From Sciurus carolinensis (taxonomy: Eukaryota; Chordata; Mammalia; Rodentia; Sciuridae), in assembly GCF_902686445.1 (NCBI RefSeq), contig NC_062232.1, forward strand, positions 87,344,932-87,408,931: DNA of 64,000 nucleotides. Reading direction: 5' to 3'. The translations under genes were made by a program, and so were the position numbers. Below, piece after piece: positions 25,342 through 37,670 of this stretch; within the stretch, counting starts at the first letter, position 1, and every line of letters starts with the position of its first letter. The notes under the pieces are model-generated. The model saw only the letters and a list, made by a program, of their open reading frames with translations. It ran no database searches and was not told the origin of the DNA.

Positions 25342-25401
25342 TATAAGCTATGTTTGTCCCTCACATCTCATTTAAAACATGTTAACCTAAGACTACTCCT
25401 T
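25342..25401. repeat. 60-bp direct repeat, second copy
   Basis: Partner of 24190-24249, same orientation, 1,152 bp away. Differences fall at repeat positions 38, 40 and 43. Confidence 0.9.
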
Positions 25402-28400
25402 CCTCCAAAAACTAGCAATAAGGCCTCTGAGAACCTTAAAAGCACACTTCATGAAATCATTAATCATTCATGACAATAAATTTTTATGAATCAGATAAAG
25501 AATATGACACAAACCCACTTATATTTAATGTCTTCAATTTCATGTACCTACAGTTTCTTTTGTGCACCCTTATGGTGTTCCAACTGAACCTCATCCACAC
25601 ATAAGCCTTTCCAATGAACACAGAGTTTCGAAAGTACTTGAAACACTCTCACTCTTTCTTTTTCTTGACTTCTTAGAAAGCTTAGAAACAAAGTCATCAC
25701 TTTTGAAGATGAACCGGATATATCTATACCTTTCCTGCATGCCCTACAGGGAAATGTTGTTTGTTGTTCATTATGAACCAGAAGAGATGGGGAGATTTGA
25801 TGCAAATATTTTTTTCCTAAATGCTGAGACTTAATCTTCATGTCTGGACATTATTTTCCTGGCAGTGATTACCTTTCCATTCTTCAGCCTGTAGCTAGGA
25901 TCTTCCTTATGTTTTTTCAGGTTGGGTGCCTAAATGTGGCAAGATTTCTTACTTTCCAGTAAAATTTTGGTCTGTTTCTTCCCAGACTAGAAACATCTGT
26001 CCCTGAGAACAGTAAAAGCAACTTTGTTGCCAATAGGCATCTGAATGTCAGAAGTGACAGGCAACCAAAAGAAAGCCAGATAGAAAACACCCTACTCAAA
26101 CTGCCTAGAGACACAAACTTGAGAAGTAGAGATTTTCTCACCCCTGCAGCTGCTGGGTTTTGTGGTGTAAAGCACTCTACACAGAGCACATTTTGTTCAT
26201 GGGGCCTAGTGGATCCTTGAGGAATGAACAGATGTGCTCTGAAGCTGACATGTGACCAACAGAAGCCAGCTGTGCAAGTGAGATCCTGAGATTGGGGACA
26301 TTTTTGGATGAGTACTATTTAGGCTTTGGGGCCTATCTTATCTCACTGTTTCTGTAGAGATTAAAAATGTAAAAACTTAAAATGCTATTGAATCAGACTG
26401 AGGGTCACTGGTCAGATGGAGAAAATAACATTCTAAGACTAAAAGTATAAAAAACACAGTCCTGCCAAGCCTCTTTTTTCCTTTGTGAGAAAGTAAGGTG
26501 CTTAAAAGTGCATATCAGTATTTATTAATAATTATAATTCAAGCCAGTTCTGGTTACAGCTTTGGACAAAATTATAAATGTGTAGGTACACTTAAGGAAA
26601 AACTCCTCCAAATGATTTTACCTCAGTTTATCCTCCTATTCATAGGAATACTATCAGAGTCTTGAGTATCCATGCATGATTGCATCAGGGAAAGACACTA
26701 GTGAACTAAAAACATTATCATGTATATGGTTGATCAATCATATCTATTGTAATTACACCTACAAATTTGGCCCCAAGTATCAAATTGTCTTTTCATCTTT
26801 TTATGTTCAATTTCCCATAAATTGTCCCACTAAAGAATCATATGACTTTTTCAATAATTTAAGGGAAAAATATGTTTGGTTACACTCTTAAGTTTGCTAA
26901 ACTTTCCTCACTAATCTAATCCTCAGTTCTCTAACGCTTAGTACTAGCCACGTGATTGTGCTGACAATGAAATGACAAATGACTGGAGAATACATCTGGT
27001 GTCAGATGATCCCTAGTCACTTCTGAAGTGAGGCATGCAAAAAACATTTTTGTACATGGATCTGTAAGTATTCATTGCCAATAGTTCCTCTAATAGTTGG
27101 ACAGATTGGATACCATTCAAATAAGTTTTCCTTTGGGAGTAATAAAATCCTTTTCCAGGGAATCTAATGTCTGTGAACTAAAAAGTGTGAGGCAGCAGTG
27201 ACATGCACAACCATGAAAATTTAACACATTGTGTGAAATTTATTCACATGGAATAAAATTAGTTGTCTGCCACCCGCTTCATGTTTGAGTTGAGAAAAGG
27301 AACTCTAATCCAATATGCTCAGAAAAGTACTAATGTAAACAGACTAAACTTCTCATCAAATCCAAATACTACTTTCAGTGAGACTATATTATGAAGTATC
27401 TCTTTATAAGCCTGTAGGTATAATAAAGATCTAATATTTTTCACAAATATATAGTGGTGAAAAATACTTTTGTATATGGGAAACATATATAAGACTGATT
27501 ATAAGTCAAAATATCATCCTATAAGTTTTATAAACATCATTTTTGATAACTATCAATTAGATTAGCTAATGTTTCCCCCAAATTAGTAGTTTCATCTGCC
27601 TTGATGAATTCTGTCTTGTACCAGTGATGTGTATTTTTTATGCAATAGCTTCAGTACATAGCTACAGGTTTAAGTGTATCAAATGATTAATGCCTTTGTC
27701 TACAGGCTACATATTTGTCCTTTAACTTGTTTTTTTTAAAAGTATGCTACATGCTCCTGATAATAAATAACCCTGATATAAGTTGAAGTGTTAACACACA
27801 AATAATTTATAAGGAGCCAATTGCTTAATTTGAGAAATCAAGTGGTCAATAGGCAATAGCTAGACTCTGAAGAAATTCATGAATATACAACGGCTTCTGA
27901 AGGATATTTTAAAATCAAATTTGCTTTGATTTTAATAAGAATTTAGGTAGTCACTTTCCTTCTTTCCCTTTAGTCCTGTTGCTACTGACATGAATTCTCT
28001 TCATTTCCCTCATAGGTACACATCCCTAATAGTGTCTTTTCACATGAATTTTCTTCAAGAATATTTTCCTAACTGTCAATTTCAACATAGATGAATGAAA
28101 AAGTTTGTTTGTATTTGCACTTACAATGTGAAAATTTAATTTATACCAAATTAATCACCCCATCAAAACTCTATTAAAGGAGGTATTTCATTTATCTAAT
28201 TGTGAAGATCACACATAGGCTAAATGTAATTGAATTGTCATGTCAGAAAATCTTCAGTGTTTTCACAGACTTGTCTAGAGAAACTGAAAACTATCAGACA
28301 CAGACCCTTTGGTCTATTCTGTCATCAAGTTATTTCAAACCAAAATTTGCAAAGAAATGACTTAGTGACCTTTTATTTAAGGGATAGTTTACATTTTTAT

Positions 28401-28731
28401 GTGGAAAAAAAGGAGTCTTTTAAAGGATTCTTGCCACTCAGTAGCTAAATTTGCCTGAACAAGTCAGGGCAAGATTTTCATATGTGCTTGAATTTAGGGA
28501 TTTTTTTCCAACAGAACATTTCTTTATTATCTCTTTGTGGTAACAAGCTTTTTGAACATTTTCTGAAGGTTTCTAAAATGTCTCCCACAAAACCACAGCC
28601 CTACCAGGGCAAACCCCATGGCCTGTCAGAGACTACACTATGGACCAGCAATGTCTTAACTTGATACCTGTTTCTGCTTAGTTTGTTTGGAACTTTTCCA
28701 AACCTAACCACTCTGCTTGGTCTCTAATTCA

Positions 28732-28930
28732 GGGGTGGCAAACATTCTCTGTAAAGGTCCAGATAATAAATATTTAAGGGTTTGTGGGTCACATATGGTC
28801 TCAGTTGCATCATATTCTTTTTCACCATTATCATCATCATCATCATCATCTTTTTTAACACTCTTTAAATACTTAAAATATCATTTGTAGTTCATGTACT
28901 ATACGAAAATAGGACACAGTCCTTAATGGA
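28732..28930 (+). mobile_element. hAT-type DNA transposon fragment (MER1/Charlie-like)
   Basis: It starts CAGGGGTGGCAAACATTCTC and continues TGTAAAGGTCCAGATAATAA, TATTTAAGGGTTTGTGGGTC, the conserved opening of a common nonautonomous mammalian hAT family. The rest is decayed and an ATC microsatellite (28830-28852) interrupts it. Confidence 0.6.
28826..28851. repeat. (ATC)n microsatellite
   Basis: About seven ATC units lie inside the hAT fragment. Confidence 0.85.
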
Positions 28931-29156
28931 TCATGCTCCAAGTCACAGTCATTAGATGCAGACATGTACCCCAAGGTGATGTGGAAATTATTTTGGGCAT
29001 TTAATTATACACGCTAGGAACAACTCTGGGGCTAAAGATAAACAAATGAAAAAGGTGAACTGTGCCTGTTTCATCTCACTCTCATTTACATATATTTTCA
29101 CAATAGCTATGATCTTATTTTTGGATAAATTAAAAGATAGATAAAGAAAGCCTTAA

Positions 29157-29352
29157 GAAGGGAAGAGGAAGGAGGGAGAGGATTATAGGAGAGAGGGGAA
29201 AGGATGAAAAGAGAAGGAAAGGCATAAAGAAAGCAAAGAGGGAGATAAAATTAAAAGACGGGAAAGGACAGGAGAAAAAGGAAAGACAGAAAGAAAGAGA
29301 TAGGGAGAGGAAAAGGGGAAGAAGAAGAGAAAAAAGAGAAAAATGGAGAGTG
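29157..29352 (+). repeat. Long purine-rich (GA/GGAA) tract
   Basis: About 196 bp are almost entirely A and G on the + strand, with only scattered T and C. The 204-codon open frame on the complement (29130-29744) starts in this low-complexity tract and is not a real gene. Confidence 0.9.
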
Positions 29353-29982
29353 AGCCAGATTATGGAGATAAAGGCACAGTCTCTCCTTCTTTTCCTTAAA
29401 GCCAGGCAGCTCTTTGAGGCACTTCCCCAGTTGCTTTCAAACACTGAGGTTGCTGCCCAGTCACTGATCACCATCCCAAGAAGTGAAATGTGGGCTTCAC
29501 ATCTGAAAACTTCCACTTGGTTTTTCACCAAGTGAAATGGAACACGAGATTCAGGGCCCAAGCAAATGGTTTGTGTTTTCTTTGGGACACTTGGGCTGTG
29601 TCTACCCAGGGAAAATTTTGATGTACTGACTGACTGACTCCAGTGCATATGATTAATGTATACATAGGGCAAACCAGGATAATTCAGAACTTTTTTCTTC
29701 CACAGCAGGTTTTCAGCCGAAATTATCTGGATGGTTGCCTCCACTCTCCACTAGGTTGTGCCAGGATAAGCACAGCCATAGTATGCAGGAGACAGGCACC
29801 ACTCCCTCTCTCCAAGGTTCCCTTCAACACCACACCCTGTGCAGCTGAGCATAGTGGGATCTGTTCTGACAGGCGTTCTTTCTGGGGGCAAATGCAGATT
29901 ATGTTTAATGAGTTGCTGAGAAGCCCCACGGACCCTAAATGTTGCATTTTGCTTAGTTGTCAAATGTCAGAATAGATTCTGA

Positions 29983-30192
29983 GCCAGACATGGTGGTGCA
30001 CGCCTGTAATTCCAGAGGCTTGGGAGGCTGAGGCAGGAGGATTGCAAGTTCAAAGCCAGCCTCAGCAACTTAGTGAGGCCCTAAGCAACTCAGCAAGACC
30101 CTGTCTCTAAATAAAATAGAAAAAGGACTGGGAATGTGGCTCAATGTTTAAGCAACCCTGAGCTCAATCCCTGGTACCAAAAAAAAGAAAAA
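29983..30192 (+). mobile_element. B1-ID composite SINE (complete)
   Basis: The best-preserved copy in the window. The B1-like part runs from GCCAGACATGGTGGTGCACG through GAGGCTGAGGCAGGAGGATT to CCTGTCTCTAAAT. It is followed by the ID-like part (GGACTGGGAATGTGGCTCAA, CAATCCCTGGTACC) and an A-rich tail. ATTCTGA is repeated at 29976-29982 and 30193-30199 as a short target-site duplication. Confidence 0.9.
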
Positions 30193-32546
30193 ATTCTGAA
30201 GTAGGAAAACTGTACACATGGTAAAATATATATTACACTGTTCTCTTTCCCATCCCCCAAAAAGAAGCTACCAAAACCAAAACCCATGATATCACAATCA
30301 AATTCATTACTACATATAGGTATAACTTCTGTTATGACTGCAGACACTGAGGTTGTAAATTTTTTAATGAATATAAATATATAGCTAGCTTTTGTTTTTA
30401 AACATATAGTCAAAAGGTACATTTGTATTGCATTTGAACACAGAAATAATGTTGTTCCTAGAGATGTACTTGATGTGACTCCTGACAAGGTTTGTACAGA
30501 ACAATATTTCAATTTAAATTATGTGCTGAAAGTAATGAGAAAGACTACTAGTCAAAGTTACCCCTTGGGAAATGATTTTGTAAAGAATATCTCTATAAAA
30601 TCAACAAAAGTCATACTTCACATAGAAAAACTAGTCTCTTGGACTACTTCACTGATACCATGATTCTGGTTTTGGAATTTTGTTTTATTTTGTTTTGTTT
30701 TGGAGGAAAGGTGAAAAGAATAATGGGAAAGATGCATGATAGTTTTTTACTGTATCTTACAGATCCAACTTCTAATGATGAAGCTTCCCACATAACTTCT
30801 TTCTTTTTGGGAGCAGAAAGAAAGGAAGAAAATGAAGAGTCAGAGCTGTTGATACATTGGGATAATATTTTTCCACTTTATTGAAACTTTCTACCTTTCC
30901 TTCCATTCTGTTTCACCAGTTCTCTAAATGATAATTATGCAGTGATAAACTTCCCCATTGCTATCTGTGTGGTGTTTTTTTGTTTTGTGTTTTGTTTTTA
31001 CAGATTTCACTGCTGATTTCCCCCCCTGAATACATAATCCCTAAAATAAAACACTCATTTAAGGGATTCCATCCCAACCTAAATGCCTTATCCCCTCAGA
31101 TACAGTCATTGTACCTACTGCATGAGAAAGTCCTGAAATGTATTAAGTCAAAACCTAAACATCCATAACAACAAGTTGTTAAATAGGCAATTCTATGTGT
31201 ATCTCTTTAAAAGCTTTTTTTTTGTTTTGTTTATCTGTAGGGTGTGTAGAAAATTTGCTCATTTTCACTTGTGAAAGTTTTCTTGCTGCCAAGTGGTGGA
31301 AATAAAACCCTGGAAAAGAAAGATCATCTGTAAAACATGCATCTGTAAAATAAGTGTCTCTTTCAAATGGCTTGTTCTGGGCTGTTTGGTGTCCCCACAC
31401 TATGTGCTGAATGTGAAAGTAGTCTGTAACCTTGGACAAATTTGCAGTGACAAATGTTGCTATGCTTCTGTAAGGACTGCTTCTGCTAGAGGGCACTGTA
31501 CATTAGACAAGGCCTTTTGCTCTGCTTAGTAAAGACAGTGTTCTGATGCAGCACCTGTGTCCAAGTCTCCATTTGTTAACACATGTGTGCATTTCCCTTC
31601 TTGGAAGATAATACTTTGGGAAGCCTGATTGCAAAAGGATTATTCCTTGCGAAAACAAATCTAGAGTTATCTGAGTGTTTTTCTACCATGAAAAAAGCCA
31701 TAACATATTCACCTCACTTTCAGAATTGCTCCACAAGATAGGGCAAAAACTTACTTCTCAGTTGATAGTTTTCTTCTCTTTCACCCTTCATTCCACTCCA
31801 TCTTCCACCTTCAAATTCACCCTTCACTCCTCTTCAGAACAAAAAGCAACTGGTTCAGATTAAGCACATGGGCATACACTGCCTCCCTATCTCTGGGTTT
31901 GAAGGGCAAAATAGGGAAACCTAAGTTTGCAAATGACAGAAGGTGTTCTGAGAAACAAACTGATTTGGGAAGAGATTGTTTTCACCATCTGTATATCAGC
32001 ATTACCTGTCAAGTGTTTGATAAACATAGTATCAGTACTTGTTTAGAAGATGAAAACTAGGGGCCATGTATATAATTATTAGTTATCAATTAAAAATAAT
32101 ATTAATTTAAAAGGGGGAAACAGGAAGAAAAGCAGCTACAAATACACAGTAACCCTGCATTTATTAAAAGGCCCCAAATCTATTTTTATTGACCTGTTCA
32201 TTGCTTGTTCACTTAGAGTACTAACCTGGAAACCTGCTTTGAATTAAGTGACTAAATAAATAAAAATCACTGAAATATACCAAAGCTCTGAAGAAGCCAG
32301 AGCTTGTGTTGGCTAACAGAACACTGTAAGTAATGATAAGGCAAAAGAAAATAAGAATTTAGGCAGTAATTTTTTATTTTTCTTAATTTTTAAGGAAAAG
32401 GGCTTTTTGAATGTGCAATACAAGAAAAGAAAATGTGATGGACTTTAGTGAAACACTGGATCTCTGTTATTCTAGAGTGCAAACCTGATGCTTTAAAGAC
32501 TGGCAATGTCTTTGTTTTACTCTTTCTCTCTTTCTGTGATTTGTAG

Positions 32547-33244
32547 CATACATTGAAGATCTCACAAGATGTGTTGAGCAAAGCAGAAGACTTATTATCG
32601 TGCTAACTCCAGACTATATTCTGAGACGGGGATGGAGTATTTTCGAATTGGAAAGCAGACTCCATAACATGCTAGTCAGTGGAGAAATCAAAGTGATTTT
32701 GATTGAGTGTACAGAGTTGAAAGGGAAGGTGAATTGCAAGGAAGTGGAATCACTAAAGCAAAGCATCAAACTTCTATCCCTGATCAAGTGGAAGGGACCC
32801 AAAAGCAGCAAATTAAATTCTAAGTTTTGGAAGCATTTAATATATGAAATGCCTATCAAGAAAAAAGAAATGCTTTCTCGATGCCATGTTCTGGACTCTG
32901 CAGAACAAGGACTTTTTGGTGAACTCCAGCCTATACCCTCAATTGCCATGACCAGTACATCTGCAACTCTGGCATCATCTCAAGCTGATCTCCCTGATTT
33001 CCACCATTCAGATTCAATGCAAATGAGGCACTGTTGCAGAGGCTATAAACATGAGATGTCAAGCACCACCTTGCCAGTACCTTCCTTAGACAACCACCAC
33101 ACTTACTGTAACTTGCCACTGACACTACTCAATGGACAGTTACCCCTTAGTAATACTCTGAAAGATACACAGGAATTTTCTAGAAACAATACCCTGCTAC
33201 CTTTGTCATCCAAAGAACTTAGCTTCACCAGTGATATTTGGTAG
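32547..33244 (+). CDS. IL1RAPL2: IL1RAPL2 last coding exon: C-terminal half of TIR domain and long C-terminal tail
   Basis: The acceptor is tgatttgtag. Two bases complete a split Thr codon, followed by 231 codons and a TAG stop at 33242-33244. The protein starts YIEDLTRCVEQSRRLIIVLT and continues through RRGWSIFELESRLHNML to TIR box 3 (SKFWKHLIYEMP, Phe-Trp at 32825-32830). About 130 residues follow the TIR domain. They are rich in Ser, Thr, Pro and Leu and end FTSDIW. This long tail separates IL1RAPL1 and IL1RAPL2 from other IL-1 receptors. In IL1RAPL1 it binds neuronal calcium sensor 1 and postsynaptic scaffold proteins (family knowledge). The reading frame is intact, with no frameshift or premature stop. 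With the other three exons it gives 385 contiguous residues, a bit over half of the roughly 690-residue family length. Confidence 0.97.
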
Positions 33245-33370
33245 TGAAAAATCTGAAATCCTCCAAACAGTTATGTGAGCATACAGAATTTCTGCTGTAC
33301 CAAGCATAAAGTACATCTGAGAACATTGAAGTGCTGAAAAAGTGAATAAAAAGGCACAGAAATCGCTTTT
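33245..33370 (+). other. IL1RAPL2: IL1RAPL2 3' untranslated region (minimal extent)
   Basis: Sequence directly after the TAG stop, up to about 20 nt beyond the first AATAAA. The true 3' end is not visible from sequence alone. If the proximal signal is weak, the UTR may run several kb further into the repeat-poor region that ends before 37468. Confidence 0.6.
33345..33350 (+). promoter_or_regulatory. Candidate proximal polyadenylation signal AATAAA
   Basis: A canonical AATAAA lies 101 nt after the stop codon. A T-rich stretch (33366-33395) follows and then a G-run, compatible with a downstream element. This would give a very short 3'UTR. Confidence 0.45.
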
Positions 33371-36300
33371 ATACTTCAATATTTTTGTTTATATTTCCAG
33401 ACAAATGGGGGGGAAGAAGGACTCACTTTTGTAGTGTGGCACCTTATTCCAATGTACAGTTTTAATTTCTTCCTGAAAAGAAAAATTTTAAAACTTTGTT
33501 GTTTCCAAGCAGGTTTTATTATACCACATGGACTGCAACCTTTTTAGGTGAGCTATCTCCCCCATATTTATGAATATTTCAGCATTTACATGGTATTTGA
33601 AATAAGGAAAACTTAATGACTAAGTGAAATTAAAAATTCTGAACTAAGCTTAAGGGGAAAGATACCTTTTATAGAGTAACTGAAAAATCAGCAATTATAA
33701 AGAAAATTTTGTTGAATCACTCCAATTGGAAGACTGCAAAGGAAGATCAGTTGAGAAAATAATATGATTTGAACATGTAAAACTTCTTCAACTTAATGGA
33801 CAACTTCTGTAGACTAAATCAACAACTCATAATAACAGCTTTTAGTTTTGTTAGGCAAGCACATCTTCTGTAGGCAAACTGGTAGGTAGTTAGACAATGT
33901 GCATTTCTGAAGCAAATGAATAGACAGGCTGTGAATTTTTAGGATAATTTTGAACAACACTTATGGCTTTCTGGCTTATTTCAAAAGTTTTACAACTTAG
34001 AAAACACATACATTCTATTGTTCTCTAACAAATTCACATTTGGTATATTTTTCCAAATGATCTCTTGACCTGTTATAAGCTTTATATGAAGATGTGGGCA
34101 TTTTCCTACTTGATTTTCAGCATCATTGGAGTTTGAATTTAAATATATATTGACTGCAAGTGTCAGCATTTGAAAAGAAGTAATATTAGATGAAGTGCTA
34201 AATGATTTGAGCTTACTAGTGGTAGAGCAGCAATTGCAGAGATTCTCATCTGCCATGTGGTTGTGAAATAGACTGTTCTGTACATACATAATATCTGCTT
34301 GGCCATGTGTGCAAGGCTCCTGCAGAAGTATCTCTATTCCCGGTGCTTCAAAGAGTATATTTGATAGACTGAACCTGTCCATCCTCATACAGTGACTGTG
34401 ACTGTGCCATACCCCAAAATATATGTGAATAATCTATTCCATATTTGTTGTAAGGAATGTGCCCCTATTTTAGTATCTACTGTGGATTACTACTTTGTAT
34501 TCTTTCCAAATAATCAAATTTTGTGTACTTTCCACCTAGATGCCTGTGGTAGTTAATTCTTTATCAAGTTTGATTGGGGCATTTTACAAATGGTTCATAT
34601 TCATAAACCAAGTTCTTGGAGAAATATAAAAAAAGGGTAAATGTACACAATATGTAAAAATCAAGAATTTGCCCAAGCCTTGTAATTGTGAACATCATTG
34701 TATAAGAAAACATTAGATAATATGCTTTCATGATTTCTCTCAACCTCTTTCCATTACTAACTCCTTGAGATCCATGAGTTTTGTTCAATGTACTTGTATC
34801 TCTCTTGCTTTTCAATATCCAGCTGTTCACAAAATGCATTATGCACCAACAATGTGTAAAAGCTTAGCAGTTATTCATGTTCACTTCACAGTGGGATATT
34901 TAGTTGTTCCTTTGAAAAGTCCAGTTTAACACATGTAGGTGTTTCATAGATGTATTTTTCTCCACTGAGAAAGGAGATTTGGCTTCCGTAAAAACTATAG
35001 GTATTTCAAAATGAAAAATTATCAACTCTGAACTGTTTTCCAAATGTTATAAAGTTGTAATTACTGTATTAGTTCTTTAATGCTATGTGTAATTACTAAG
35101 TTAATAATCTGCATGAAATGAGTAGTATATGTTTAAGTGGCCAATTGTACTTTTTACTGTTTTATTTTTCACAGAAATCTAGATTAATTCAAATAGAATG
35201 TTCAGTGGTATTTTTAAACTAATAGTTCTGTATTGAGCATGCCAGTTCTGAAAATATAACATGGGTCTCTCTGCTTCCTTTATTTACAATGATTAAACGT
35301 GGGTAGCAATTTGAGTTGGCTGGCCACAATGTATCCTTTCACTACTAGTAGGTACTCAAAAACAGAGCATTCACACTTGTGCTGGGGAACTTGACAAGAA
35401 ACCTTTTCTACCATTTTCAGGAACTAATGTGTACACTATCTATAAAAATTTATTTCTAGATGGCAATTCAAAATTTAATTTTCATCTGAGATTTTTGAAA
35501 GATAAAACCTATAAGGGTATAATAAGTATTTAATCTAGAACATAATGTGCTTTCCTTGCTTTCACAGTGGGGAAATTTTTTTTCAGCATTCCACTGAAAT
35601 GAATTTTGGAAATCTATGATGACCATTTGTACAACTAGTTCTAAGACAATTATAACAAATTTATTGTTATGTTATTGTTTAAACATACATTTAAAAGCTG
35701 TCTTTTTATGTGAAACATCCTGAAAAGATCATAAATGATGACACAAATGAGAAATGCATAAAGCAATGGATACATAGGAAAAGAAAACTGCATTGAGAAC
35801 AAAAAATGCTCAGGGAGATGGAATATGTGATTATGGGTTTAATTTTGGAAATTATGAAATCTGGCAGATTTGATAATGTATGGGCTCCAATCTAACCAAG
35901 GAGACTCTGAAATGTAGCTGGATGTTCCCTGAAAAGATATCTTTCTTCACTGCCTCTAAGCCTTAATTGAATTAGATCCAAATCTGTTCTGTTTTCAAAT
36001 ACTCATTCAAAAGTATGAATACAGAGAAACTTTCAAGTGTTTGTTAAGGCTTGAATCTGGTAGTATTGTGTGAAAGGTAGATATTTTGGTTGGGATGAAT
36101 GTTGAACATTGTGGGACATAAAGGGGGAAGCAGGGGACAATTTGAGGTGAAAACAAGAGTTCAGTTATGAAAGAGAAGTTTATGAAAGAGTTCAAAAGGA
36201 GAGGGAAATGATTAGTATCCTAAGGATTACTTCTGCAATGGGTGGGAAAATGGCAAGTGTGAGAAAGAAGAGTATTCTGGCAAGAAAGGGAAGGAGACTT

Positions 36301-37467
36301 CTTCACTTGTGGTATTCAAAGGGCTTACAAGACTATAGAACCGCTGGTTTAAAACGTTTATTGTCTTTTGTCTATTTTATTTTTAAATAAATTAGCTGTT
36401 TCATGCCAACTGATCATAAAATTGATGACCAAAGCATATGCCCTAATTACTACACATATAAATCTTTCTATTCCTTATATTCATATTCCAAGGTGAGATA
36501 GTGAACTGATAAATCCATACTAAAATGAAGACAGAAAATAGTTCCAGTTATCAGTTGATTTTGAACACTTGCAATTGTCGTGCTCTTTTATGGGAGATAA
36601 TTTAATGTTGAAAATTGTCTGACTCCAATTTCTCCATTACTCATGCATTTTTGTTTTAAGATGTCTGATAGGAGGTCACAGTTTTGAGCATTAAGGCTCT
36701 CTGATGAATGTATGGGACAGTTTGATAAACAAAAATCATTCAGTTCAAACTTTTTTTCACATCAAAGTTGCCAGGTATTTTAAAACTGAATTTGGCCACA
36801 AGCAATTTAAGAATGTTTTTCAGTGCTCCATTTACTTACAATGGATTCACCTAAACCCATCTATATTTTTCCCAAAGACTTACTGATATTTTCTCAACCA
36901 TATTTTCTTCAGATGATACTAAATGCAATCATGAGTATTTATTATTGCCTACTGCTTACTGGCCAGTGCCTAATGTATAATAGAATTTTTAAAATTGAAA
37001 TCATTGTTTTCAAATAATTTATATATCATATGCATCATAAAACACATTCCACTGTAGGAAAGTTAATATTGAACATCCAGAGAAGACAAGTGAAGTGAGG
37101 AAATTCACTGTTGACTTGGGCAAGAGATGAGTTTGGAATAGAGAAGAAGACAGTGGTGAAGAATAGGAATTTCCAAAGTGCAGAAAATAGCACATGTGAA
37201 GAATCTGGGAAGAATAAACAAATTCTATTTAGCTGATGGCAAGGACATTTGACTGGTAAGAACATTAATCTATATGAAGATATAGTTTTAAAAAGGTTGG
37301 GAGAATTTTTGGAGCATTCATCTGAGAGCAGATCAAGAAGATTTTAAGTAAAGGGAGAAAATGGAGGCACGGAGGCTAACTAGCAGACAGTGGTCAGTTT
37401 TTCAGCTGTGAGATGTTGAAAGATACAGGTGGGGTGGTGATGTGGATCCTCTGAGAAAAAGGCAAAT
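33371..37467. other. Repeat-poor region downstream of IL1RAPL2 stop
   Basis: I find no coding exon and no recognisable SINE or LINE here. The longest open frame (33990-34388, minus) has no family resemblance. The stretch may be a long 3'UTR or plain flanking DNA. Confidence 0.6.
36386..36391 (+). promoter_or_regulatory. Candidate distal polyadenylation signal AATAAA
   Basis: A canonical AATAAA lies about 3.1 kb after the stop, at the end of a stretch in which I recognise no interspersed repeats. It could serve a long 3'UTR isoform. AATAAA is frequent by chance in DNA this AT-rich, so this is weak. Confidence 0.2.
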
Positions 37468-37670
37468 TTAGCCAGACTTGGTGGCACATGCCTGTAATCC
37501 CAGCAATTCCTTAGGTTGAGGCAGGAGGATTCCAAGTTCAAGGTCAACCTCAGCACCTTAATGAAACCCTCAGAGATTTATTAAAACCCTGTCTCAAAAT
37601 TAAAAAAAAAAGGGACCAGGGGCATAGCTCAGTGGTTGAGTATCCTGGGTTCAATCCACAGTACAGAAGG
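37468..37670 (+). mobile_element. B1-ID composite SINE
   Basis: GCCAGACTTGGTGGCACATG, CCTGTAATCCCAGCAATTCC, CCCTGTCTCAAAATTAAAA, then the ID-like part GGGGCATAGCTCAGTGGTTG with GGGTTCAATCCACAGTAC. Confidence 0.88.

Larger units (their letters stand above)
21226..32546 (+). other. IL1RAPL2: IL1RAPL2 last intron, phase 1
   Basis: This intron of about 11.3 kb has donor gtaagt and acceptor tgatttgtag. It splits a Thr codon (A|CA). It contains a MIR near 22105, an L2 segment near 22500-23330, a short tandem duplication at 23516-23562, a 60-bp direct repeat pair (24190 and 25342), a hAT fragment near 28732, a purine-rich tract at 29157-29352 and a B1-ID SINE at 29983-30192. From 25402 to 28730 and from 30200 to 32546 I see only unclassified non-coding DNA. 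Confidence 0.85.

Noticed and set aside
29514..29534. Small hairpin CACTTGG/CCAAGTG
   Set aside because: A 7-bp stem is expected by chance in 64 kb; no supporting context.
29130..29744. 204-codon open frame on the minus strand
   Set aside because: Its C-terminal half is the complement of a purine-rich tract (Leu/Ser/Phe runs); no domain or gene context.
33990..34388. 132-codon open frame opposite the region after the IL1RAPL2 stop
   Set aside because: No family resemblance; likely a chance frame in AT-rich DNA.
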